IMG/VR virus record: IMGVR_UViG_3300043436_000404
Coordinates: 1 to 23,708 of that record
Origin: a virus
Length of the DNA: 23,708 nucleotides
Reading direction: 5' to 3' (one strand)
Part shown: positions 15,491-21,647 of the stretch, one piece after another
How the letters are laid out: each line of letters begins with the position of its first letter
Numbering within the stretch: position 1 is the first letter of the stretch
The notes under the pieces: model-generated
Database searches by the model: none
What the model saw: only the letters and a program-made list of their open reading frames with translations
What the model was told of the DNA's origin: nothing
Translations under genes and position numbers: made by a program

Positions 15491-15498
15491 ACGATACG
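15481..15498 (+). repeat. Perfect palindrome across the scaffold stop
   Basis: CGTATCGT (15481-15488) and ACGATACG (15491-15498) are perfect complements around AA, foldable as a 7-bp stem with a TAAA tetraloop. It contains the scaffold stop codon and lies 26 bases before the capsid Shine-Dalgarno. Without a T-run it is not a standard terminator. It may be an RNase processing or stability site separating scaffold from capsid expression, or a protein-binding palindrome. Confidence 0.5.
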
Positions 15499-15523
15499 GC
15501 CTATCCAATTATAACTCACCATT

Positions 15524-15532
15524 AGGAGGTGA
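15524..15532 (+). promoter_or_regulatory. Near-perfect Shine-Dalgarno of the capsid gene
   Basis: AGGAGGTGA matches the anti-Shine-Dalgarno end of 16S rRNA over nine bases and lies nine bases before the ATG at 15542. It is the strongest ribosome binding site in the window, as expected for the most abundant virion protein. Confidence 0.85.
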
Positions 15533-15541
15533 CAACGCAAC

Positions 15542-16471
15542 ATGGCTAACGCATATACTGATACCACTGCGCTTGCTGGTCTCGTTAAGACCGCTTACGA
15601 CCGCTACGTTGAGTTCGCTCTTCGTTCGCAGCCGCTGTTCCGCAACCTTGCCGACAAGCGCCCCGTCCAGCAGGCAATGCCCGGTTCGTCCGTGGTGTTC
15701 TCCCTGTACAATGATCTCGCTGCACAGACCAGCACTCTCACTGAGACTGTTGATCCCGATGCCGTGGCGATCAGCAACGTTGATACCGTTTCGGTTACCC
15801 TGAACGAGTACGGCAACGTCGTCCTGAACACCCGTAAGCTTGGCGAGTTCGCTTTCTCGGACGTTGATCCGGGTGTTGCGAACATCGTTGCTTACAACAT
15901 GGCTGACTCGATCGACAAGATTGTCGTGAACGTCCTCCGTGCAGGCACGAACGTTCTCTACGGTGGCGATGCTGCTGCAACGAACCAGATTGTTGCCGCT
16001 GATACCGCTACTGCTGCTCTCGTGTCGAAGGCTGTCGCGAAGCTTCGTGGCGCTAACGCTGTCCCGCGTGACGGAATGCTGTACGCAGCATACGTTCACC
16101 CGGACGTGGCGTTCGATCTCCGTGCCGAGTCCGGTTCGGGTTCGTTCGATGACATCCGTAAGTACACCGAGGGCAACGTCGGTAACATCCTCGGTGGTGT
16201 TATGGGCGTTCTCGGTGGTGCGTACTTCGTGGAGACCCCGCGTGCGTACGTTGCTACCGATGGTGCTTCTTCGGAGCCCGTCTACCGTACGATCATCGCT
16301 GGCAAGCAGGCTCTCGCTGAGGCGACTGCTGTTGAGCCCGGTGTGGTGCTCGGCCCGGTCGTTGACAAGCTGCAGCGTTTCCGTCCGGTCGGCTGGTACA
16401 GCCTGCAGGGCTGGAGCCGTTACCGCGAAGAGGCTCTGTACCGCATTGAGTCTTCGTCCAGCATCTCCTAG
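15542..16471 (+). CDS. Major capsid protein (N4-gp56-like family)
   Basis: Main shell protein of the icosahedral head. The 309-aa product begins MANAYTDTTALAGLVKTAYD and carries segments I recognise from N4-gp56-family capsid proteins of actinobacterial phages: YVEFALRSQPLFRNLADKRP, GSSVVFSLYNDLAAQTSTL, LNEYGNVVLNTRKL, then a helix near ADSIDKIVVNVLRAG (the long spine-type helix expected of an HK97-like fold), YAAYVHPDVAFDLRAE, and a C-terminal PVGWYSLQGWSRYREEALYR. No prohead-protease domain or cleavage site is obvious. The codon use is highly biased (CGT, GGT, AAC, AAG, TTC), fitting high expression. It sits directly after the scaffold and has hairpins on both sides. Confidence 0.93.
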   Translation: MANAYTDTTALAGLVKTAYDRYVEFALRSQPLFRNLADKRPVQQAMPGSSVVFSLYNDLAAQTSTLTETVDPDAVAISNVDTVSVTLNEYGNVVLNTRKLGEFAFSDVDPGVANIVAYNMADSIDKIVVNVLRAGTNVLYGGDAAATNQIVAADTATAALVSKAVAKLRGANAVPRDGMLYAAYVHPDVAFDLRAESGSGSFDDIRKYTEGNVGNILGGVMGVLGGAYFVETPRAYVATDGASSEPVYRTIIAGKQALAEATAVEPGVVLGPVVDKLQRFRPVGWYSLQGWSRYREEALYRIESSSSIS

Positions 16472-16488
16472 TTTCTAGGAACGCTATC

Positions 16489-16525
16489 GGCGGGGGGTCA
16501 CGGTTAAAAGCCGTGGCCCTCCGTC
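16489..16525 (+). terminator. Strong 15-bp hairpin after the capsid gene
   Basis: GGCGGGGGGTCACGG (16489-16503) pairs with CCGTGGCCCTCCGTC (16511-16525) with three G-U pairs and a seven-base loop, TTAAAAG. It starts 17 bases after the capsid stop and ends 24 bases before the next ATG. It lacks a following T-tract (TACTCAATAATCTTT follows at 16526-16540), so termination may be partial. It may also serve as a 3'-end stabiliser that raises capsid mRNA levels relative to downstream genes. Confidence 0.6.
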
Positions 16526-16549
16526 TACTCAATAATCTTTGGAGAGTAA

Positions 16550-16819
16550 ATGTCGTATTACCTTGATCTGCCTACGAGCCTAGAATCGTATACGGACAAT
16601 ATTCTCCTGTCTCGTTTCCCCATTGATCACGGTATCTCACTGTTGATTACAGAGTCTGGGGCCACGTTCACTGGTTTACTTCAGCAGTTCCCTGACCAGG
16701 TTCAGGTTCGTAACGCTACGTATTACTACGCCGGTGGACATTACTACGTTCTTACACAGCCAGAGATTGATGCTATTACTGCTGCTGGTTTCGAGGATCT
16801 TATCAAGGAGATCGTGTGA
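16550..16819 (+). CDS. Small protein downstream of capsid (89 aa)
   Basis: The ATG at 16550 has TTTGGAGAG just upstream. The product starts MSYYLDLPTSLESYTDNILL and contains beta-prone stretches rich in tyrosine (VRNATYYYAGGHYYVLTQPE) and a C-terminal helix (EIDAITAAGFEDLIKEIV). No family is recognised. Position suggests a small head or head-completion component. The stop overlaps the GTG of the next gene (GTGA, 16816-16819), implying coupled translation. Confidence 0.75.
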   Translation: MSYYLDLPTSLESYTDNILLSRFPIDHGISLLITESGATFTGLLQQFPDQVQVRNATYYYAGGHYYVLTQPEIDAITAAGFEDLIKEIV

Positions 16820-17139
16820 ATTGTCGCTCGGGTTGCCGAACTAAAGATCATGCTTCGTATGCAGAATGTCTGCAGTCTGCGAACGTGACCATTGCCGGCA
16901 CGATCAACAGTCCCTTGCAGTCCATGTATGAGGACACTAAGCGGGATCTTCGTGACTACAAGCAGGCTCGTGCTGACGGTATCCGTCCCGAGGGTACGAG
17001 TGGTGCAAAGATCAAGGCAGCAATGGAGGCGACGAAACTTCTCGGTCGCCCGTATGACTCGCAGAAGGATGCTCCTGCGTCAATGATTAATTCCAAGAAT
17101 ACGGCTAAGGCCGCTAACCTTATTGCGAGTGATGCCTAA
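16816..17139 (+). CDS. Small protein with Cys/His motif (107 aa)
   Basis: GTG start overlapping the upstream stop, with AAGGAG at 16804-16809. The N-terminus MNCRSGCRTKDHASYAECL places C3, C7, H12 and C18 in a CX3CX4HX5C arrangement, close to a zinc-knuckle spacing (CX2CX4HX4C) but not identical. I recall similar starts in small proteins of other actinobacterial phages but no function. The rest is helical and charged (SMYEDTKRDLRDYKQARADG) with an Ala/Asn/Lys-rich end. Metal binding is a prediction. The gene lies between capsid and connector genes and ends in a TAATG overlap with the next. Confidence 0.75.
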   Translation: MNCRSGCRTKDHASYAECLQSANVTIAGTINSPLQSMYEDTKRDLRDYKQARADGIRPEGTSGAKIKAAMEATKLLGRPYDSQKDAPASMINSKNTAKAANLIASDA

Positions 17140-18032
17140 TGTCTACGTTTGCCCAGCTCACTGACGCTACGCTTATGTATCTGGATGGTTTTTCTACCGT
17201 TCAGGATCAGGCTACCTATCTGCAGCAGTCTACTACGGCTGATGCCTTGTCTCTCACTGTCGCGGATACGACTGCGTTGTCTCGTGGTCTGCTGGAGATT
17301 GAGGACGAACTGATCCAGGTTGATACGATTGACGCTGGTTCCGCTACTCTCGTCATCCCACCTTACGGTCGCGGGTTTAGGTCTACTACTGCCGCTGCTC
17401 ACGCTGCCGGTGTCCGTGTTGTGTCGTCACCGATGTTCCCCCGCTTCCTTGTGAAGCAGTCTATCAATGATGCGATCCTTGGCGTGTTCCCTGACTTGTA
17501 CGGTACTGCTGCTACTGAGTTTGATTTCTCGGCAGCGGTCACTACGTATGGTTTGCCTGTCGGTGCCGATGACGTGTTCCATATTGCTTGGCAGCAGATT
17601 GGCCCGTCGCAGGAGTGGGCACCGATCCGTCGGTACCGTGTCGATAAGAATGCTGACACTACTTTGTTCCCGTCGGGTGTCACTGTGTCTATCTACGACA
17701 TGATTGTTCCTGGCCGCAAGGTCCGTGTTTCTTACACGAAGCAGCCTACGGCGCTAACGAACAACAATGACAACTTTTCTACTGTTACTGGTTTGCCTTC
17801 GTCTTGCGAGGATGTCATTCGTCTTGGTGCAGCGTACCGCCTGGTCCCGTACTTCGATGCGGCTCACCTTGCCGGTATGTCGGCTGAGGCTGACTTCTCC
17901 GCGAACATGCGTCCTGTCGGTGGTGCAGCCCAGATGGGTAAGTATCTGCTTCAGTTGTATCAGATCCGTCTCGCTGAAGAGTCTCGCAAGCTTCAGAACA
18001 TTTTCCCCAACCGTAGTTACTACACCCGCTAA
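17139..18032 (+). CDS. Head-tail connector/adaptor candidate (297 aa)
   Basis: Start overlaps the upstream stop (TAATG). About residues 35-97 form a beta-rich module (LLEIEDELIQVDTIDAGSAT, then YGRGFRSTTAAAHAAGVRVV) of a type often found in phage fibres and adaptors; a related module starts the fibre protein at 18041. The next part is helical (FLVKQSINDAILGVFPDLYG), then beta-rich (VTVSIYDMIVPGRKVRVSYT), and the C-terminus is helical (MGKYLLQLYQIRLAEESRKL). A helix-beta-helix layout and its position after the capsid suggest an adaptor that docks on the portal, but no diagnostic motif is seen. It could instead be a minor tail protein. Confidence 0.65.
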   Translation: MSTFAQLTDATLMYLDGFSTVQDQATYLQQSTTADALSLTVADTTALSRGLLEIEDELIQVDTIDAGSATLVIPPYGRGFRSTTAAAHAAGVRVVSSPMFPRFLVKQSINDAILGVFPDLYGTAATEFDFSAAVTTYGLPVGADDVFHIAWQQIGPSQEWAPIRRYRVDKNADTTLFPSGVTVSIYDMIVPGRKVRVSYTKQPTALTNNNDNFSTVTGLPSSCEDVIRLGAAYRLVPYFDAAHLAGMSAEADFSANMRPVGGAAQMGKYLLQLYQIRLAEESRKLQNIFPNRSYYTR

Positions 18033-18040
18033 GGATACAT

Positions 18041-19579
18041 ATGGGTACTCCCACTAGGTACTATTCTTCTACGGCACGTAAGACTACCCTGACCGCTAAC
18101 ATTACTGCGGTTGCCACGACTATGAACGTTGCTGGTGTTACGGGTTGGCCTTCCCTGTATCCGTACACTCTGATCATTGACCGCGATACGGTGAATGAGG
18201 AAGTGGTAACTGTTACGGCCCGTTCGGGTCTAACGGTTACTGTGACTCGCGGTTCGGATTCGACTCCGGCTGTGACTCATACTGCTGGTGCGACGGTTGA
18301 GCATGGTGTGTCTGCTCGTGACTTCGCGGAGTCCCGTACTCACGAGGCTGATACTGAGGCTGTTCATGGTCTTGGTCTTGGTTCTGCCGTGGTGGGTACT
18401 ACGGATGCCCAGACTCTGAGTAACAAGACTTTGGGTACGAATCTTGCTGCTGGTGGTTTCAAGATCACTGGTCTGGGTACTCCGACTACTGGTACGGATG
18501 CGGTCAATAAGACGTATACGGATACGGCTATGACGAGCCAGGTGGCTCAGGCTACTGCCGCTAAGGTTGCTGCTGAGGCTGCTGAGGTTGCTGCCGAGCT
18601 GGCGGAGACGAACGCGGAGACTGCTGCGACCGCTGCTGCTGCCTCTCAGAGCGCCGCTGCGGGGTCAGCAACGTCTGCTGGTACATCTGCTACTAACGCT
18701 GCTGCTAGTGCCTCTACGGCGACGACAAAGGCTTCTGAGGCTAGTACGTCTGCCACGAATGCTGCTACGTCGGCTTCGGGTGCGTCTACGTCGGCTACTG
18801 CCGCTGCCGCTAGTGCTACGGCTGCTTCCGGTTCTGCGACTACGGCTTCCACTCAGGCCACGAACGCTGCCGCTTCCGCCTCGTCTGCCACCTCGTCTGC
18901 GTCGTCTGCTACAGCTTCGGCTGCTACGGCTACGACTAAGGCAGCGGAGGCTGCGACTTCGGCAACGAATGCCGCTACTTCTGCCACGTCGGCGGGTACG
19001 TCAGCGACTAACGCCGCAACGTCAGCAACATCAGCGACCAGTTCAGCATCGTCTGCATCAAGTTCAGCGTCTGCCGCTTCCACGTCAGCATCTAATGCTG
19101 CTACGTCTGCGACTTCCGCTGGCACGTCGGCAACAAACGCTGCAGCGAGTGAGACTGCTGCCGCTGGTTCGGCTACGTCTGCGGCAACGAGTGCCACAAG
19201 TGCAGCGGCATCGTTCGATTCCTTCGATGACCGTTACCTCGGTGCGAAGACCTCGGACCCGACTGTCGATAATGACGGTAACGCCCTGATCACTGGTGCT
19301 CTGTACTTCAACAGTGTATCTAACGCGATGAAGGTGTACAACGGTTCCACTTGGGATCTGGTTGCACCGGATACGTCAAGCTTTATTAGCAAGACACTGA
19401 TTGACGCTAAGGGTGACCTGATTGTTGGCTCTGCAGCGGATACGGTTATCCGTCTCGCTGTCGGTACTGACACGTATGTTCTTACCGCCGACTCCACTCA
19501 GCCTGGTGGTGTCACGTGGGCCGCTTCTGCTGGTGGCGGTGCTGGTTTTCAAGATATTTTCCTTCTGATGGGAGCGTAA
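18041..19579 (+). CDS. Tail fibre with Ala/Ser/Thr-rich stalk (512 aa)
   Basis: ATG at 18041 with AAGGA a few bases upstream. Order of parts: about 17-92, a beta module (TLIIDRDTVNEEVVTVTARS) related to that of the connector; about 120-162, a fibre segment (TTDAQTLSNKTL, then ITGLGTPTTGTDAVNKTY) seen in many tail fibres; about 165-391, a low-complexity stalk of Ala, Ser, Thr and Asn with roughly seven-residue periodicity, suggesting a trimeric coiled coil; about 392-435, FDDRYLGAKTSDP and ALYFNSVSNAMKVYNGSTW, common in fibres of marine and T7-like phages; then a beta domain (DAKGDLIVGSAADTVIRLAV) and a short Gly-rich end. It probably attaches to the tail by its N-terminus and carries receptor-binding parts distally. 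Confidence 0.9.
   Translation: MGTPTRYYSSTARKTTLTANITAVATTMNVAGVTGWPSLYPYTLIIDRDTVNEEVVTVTARSGLTVTVTRGSDSTPAVTHTAGATVEHGVSARDFAESRTHEADTEAVHGLGLGSAVVGTTDAQTLSNKTLGTNLAAGGFKITGLGTPTTGTDAVNKTYTDTAMTSQVAQATAAKVAAEAAEVAAELAETNAETAATAAAASQSAAAGSATSAGTSATNAAASASTATTKASEASTSATNAATSASGASTSATAAAASATAASGSATTASTQATNAAASASSATSSASSATASAATATTKAAEAATSATNAATSATSAGTSATNAATSATSATSSASSASSSASAASTSASNAATSATSAGTSATNAAASETAAAGSATSAATSATSAAASFDSFDDRYLGAKTSDPTVDNDGNALITGALYFNSVSNAMKVYNGSTWDLVAPDTSSFISKTLIDAKGDLIVGSAADTVIRLAVGTDTYVLTADSTQPGGVTWAASAGGGAGFQDIFLLMGA
18533..19213 (+). repeat. Low-complexity Ala/Ser/Thr stalk repeats
   Basis: In-frame degenerate repeats within the fibre gene, coding for units such as GTSATNAATSATSA and TSATNAA. 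GTSATNA recurs near residues 214, 319 and 361. GCT, TCT, ACG and GCG/GCA alternate among the copies, so DNA identity is limited although the peptide is repetitive. The number of units could vary by slippage or recombination. Confidence 0.85.
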
Positions 19580-19583
19580 TTCA

Positions 19584-19925
19584 ATGGCTACTTCTACCTA
19601 CAAGCGTCTCGGTGCGGCGCAGGGCAACGGTGTCATTGGTACCGCTGCTAACATTTACACTTGCCCGACTGCTACGGCAGCCGTGGTGTCTACGATCAAC
19701 GTGTGCAACACGTCTAGCACTGCAGCTACGTTCACTATCGGCATCTCGACTACTTCGGCTACGTACCAGGCTGCCGGCTACTTGTTCTATCAGGTGAGCC
19801 TTGCCGGTAATGATTCGTTCACGGCGACTATTGGCGCGACTTTGGATGCTACGAATAAGTATCTGGTTGCGTCGTCGTCTGCTTCTACTGTTTCGTTCTC
19901 CGTGTTCGGGTCGGAGATTGCCTAA
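19584..19925 (+). CDS. Small beta-rich virion protein (113 aa)
   Basis: ATG at 19584 with GGGAG at 19570-19574. The sequence reads as a beta sandwich: YKRLGAAQGNGVIGTAANIY, then VVSTINVCNTSSTAATFTIG, FYQVSLAGNDSFTATIGATL, and VSFSVFGSEIA at the end. I recall very similar small proteins beside fibre and tail genes in many phages (pattern: VVSSI.VCN, GNDTF.AT.G, SF..FG.EI), usually labelled hypothetical or minor tail. It may be a fibre cap, decoration or fibre-associated protein. Ends in a TAATG overlap with the next gene. Confidence 0.8.
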   Translation: MATSTYKRLGAAQGNGVIGTAANIYTCPTATAAVVSTINVCNTSSTAATFTIGISTTSATYQAAGYLFYQVSLAGNDSFTATIGATLDATNKYLVASSSASTVSFSVFGSEIA

Positions 19926-21634
19926 TGACTCTCTCTACTGCGAGCGGTAAGCGGCTCCAGTCGGGGTCTGCTGCTGCCGTTTCGGGCGGTACTTTTACTA
20001 CGTACACTTCGGGTGGTAACACGTATAACGTGTACACGTTTACCGCGTCTGGAACTTTGACTGTTGCTACTGCTGGACAGGTTGATGTTCTCGTTGTAGG
20101 CGGCGGCGGTGCTGGTGGAAATGCAGATTCCTCCGATCTCAGCAACCACGGCGGAGGTGGCGCGGGAGGCTATGTTGCTGCAAGCATATTTCTTCCCGCA
20201 GGCTCACAAACAGTAACCGTTGGTGCTGGTGGTGCTTTGCGTGATTCAGGCGGCGGCGGAGACTCGTCCATTGGTTCATTCATAACCGCTACTGGCGGTG
20301 GAACTGGCGGATACACTTTTGGCGGAGCGGCATCTACTACTAACGGCGGTAACCGTGGCGGTTCTGGTGGCGGTGGAATTCCTGCTACTAATGCTGTTTT
20401 CCGCCCTGGTGCGCGTGGAATTCTAGGCCAAGGTAATGCTGGCGGTGCAGGAACAAGCGGTGGCGGTAGCGGTGGTTCTGGTGGCGGTGGTGGCGCTGGT
20501 GCTGCCGGCGCTGATTCTTCGGGTAACAACGCTGGCGCTGGTGGCGTGGGCCTTGCATCTTTAATTACTGGAACTTCTACTTTTTACGCTGGTGGTGGCG
20601 GCGGTTCTGCTAACTCTGGAACCCCTGGTGCTGGCGGTAATGGCGGCGGCGGTGCTGGCGGAACCTCTACTGGAACTAACGGTACTGCTAATACAGGTGG
20701 CGGCGGCGGTGGCGCGTACAACACAAACACGGCGGGTACTGGCGGCAGCGGTATTGTCATTGTTCGTACTCTTGCTTCTACTGCACGTTCCCCGCTGTCG
20801 GTGGTTGCCACGGGTGGCACACTCACTACGTTCACGGGTAACGGGTCTATTGGTTTGAATGGTGCTGGGTACAACGTTCACACGTTTACTTCTTCTGGAA
20901 CGTTCACGGTCACTAATGGTGGATACGTTGATGCTGTTCTTATTGGCGGTGGCGCTGGTGGCGGCGCTTGGGCAGGCGGTGGCGGTGGCGCAGGCGACAT
21001 TGTTTCTGGAAATTATTTTCTTCCCGCTGGTTCATACACGGTAACAGTAGGCTCAGGAGGTAGCCCAGGAACTACTGTTGGAGCAAATACATACACCTAC
21101 GCTGGTTACAATGGTAATCGTTCGATTATTGCTGGAATAGCGGCTTCTTCTGGTGGCGGTGGCGGTGCTTCCTACACAAATACCACTGGTCCTACTGCTG
21201 CTCGTGATGGTGCGTCTGGTGGTGGTGGCGCTTACTTGTCACTTCCAAATGGTGCTGCCACTTTTGGTAGTGGTAACGCTGGTGGAAATGGAAATAGTAA
21301 TGCTGGCGGTGGCGGTGGAGGGGGTGCTGGCGGGGCTGGCACTTCAGCGACATCTACTAATGGTGGTGCTGGCGGATCAGGCGCAGTATCTACAATCACT
21401 GGCGCATCGGTCACCTATGCTGGTGGAGGTGGAGGTTCTGGGCAGTCAACTGGTGGAACTGCTGGTAGCGGAGGAGCGGGTGCTGGCGTTGCTGGTGGAA
21501 CTCTTACTGGAAACAGTGGAACCGCAAATACTGGTTCGGGTGGTGGAGGAACACGTAACTCTGCTGATACCAACTCTGCGACTGCTGGCGCTGGTGGTTC
21601 TGGTGTTGTCGTTATTCGTTACCAGACTAGTTAA
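19925..21634 (+). CDS. Gly-rich adhesin-like tail protein 1 (569 aa, two modules)
   Basis: Start overlaps the upstream stop. Two copies of a Gly-rich domain are present: module A about residues 20-281, module B about 293-567. Each begins with beta strands (FTASGTLTVATAGQVDVLVV or HTFTSSGTFTVTNGGYVDAV), then GGGGAGG-type runs alternating with short strands such as LPAGSQTVTVGAGG, then AGGGGGS runs, and ends GSGIVIVRT or GSGVVVIRY. This fits the phage Gly-rich domain family (Gly_rich_2-like, from memory). Gly-rich motifs of the phage S16 adhesin gp38 fold as packed polyglycine-II helices, so a receptor-binding tip is plausible. The variable stretches between glycine runs are where receptor specificity would lie. 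Confidence 0.88.
   Translation: MTLSTASGKRLQSGSAAAVSGGTFTTYTSGGNTYNVYTFTASGTLTVATAGQVDVLVVGGGGAGGNADSSDLSNHGGGGAGGYVAASIFLPAGSQTVTVGAGGALRDSGGGGDSSIGSFITATGGGTGGYTFGGAASTTNGGNRGGSGGGGIPATNAVFRPGARGILGQGNAGGAGTSGGGSGGSGGGGGAGAAGADSSGNNAGAGGVGLASLITGTSTFYAGGGGGSANSGTPGAGGNGGGGAGGTSTGTNGTANTGGGGGGAYNTNTAGTGGSGIVIVRTLASTARSPLSVVATGGTLTTFTGNGSIGLNGAGYNVHTFTSSGTFTVTNGGYVDAVLIGGGAGGGAWAGGGGGAGDIVSGNYFLPAGSYTVTVGSGGSPGTTVGANTYTYAGYNGNRSIIAGIAASSGGGGGASYTNTTGPTAARDGASGGGGAYLSLPNGAATFGSGNAGGNGNSNAGGGGGGGAGGAGTSATSTNGGAGGSGAVSTITGASVTYAGGGGGSGQSTGGTAGSGGAGAGVAGGTLTGNSGTANTGSGGGGTRNSADTNSATAGAGGSGVVVIRYQTS
19982..20767 (+). repeat. Gly-rich module 1A
   Basis: First of four related Gly-rich modules. Begins SGGTFTTYTSGGNTYNVY and ends GSGIVIVRT. 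Its short link between the first two strands and its VIVRT ending match module 2A rather than module 1B. Confidence 0.8.
20801..21625 (+). repeat. Gly-rich module 1B
   Basis: Second module. Begins TGGTLTTFTGNGSIGLNGAG and ends GSGVVVIRY. The TGNG...NG insertion between the first two strands and the VVIR ending match module 2B. Confidence 0.8.
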
Positions 21635-21647
21635 GGATTAGGGACTC

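Noticed and set aside
15487-15515. Promoter before the capsid gene (TATAAC at 15510-15515)
   Set aside because: No acceptable -35 hexamer at 16-18 bases; continuous gene order makes read-through more likely.
18567-19289. Leu/Arg-rich forward frame and Ala/Val/Asp-rich reverse frames over the fibre stalk
   Set aside because: They are frame-shifted or antisense readings of the Ala/Ser/Thr repeats and have no initiation signals.
20170-20874. Pro-rich minus-strand frames over the Gly-rich genes
   Set aside because: GGT/GGC glycine codons read as proline codons on the opposite strand; pure shadows.
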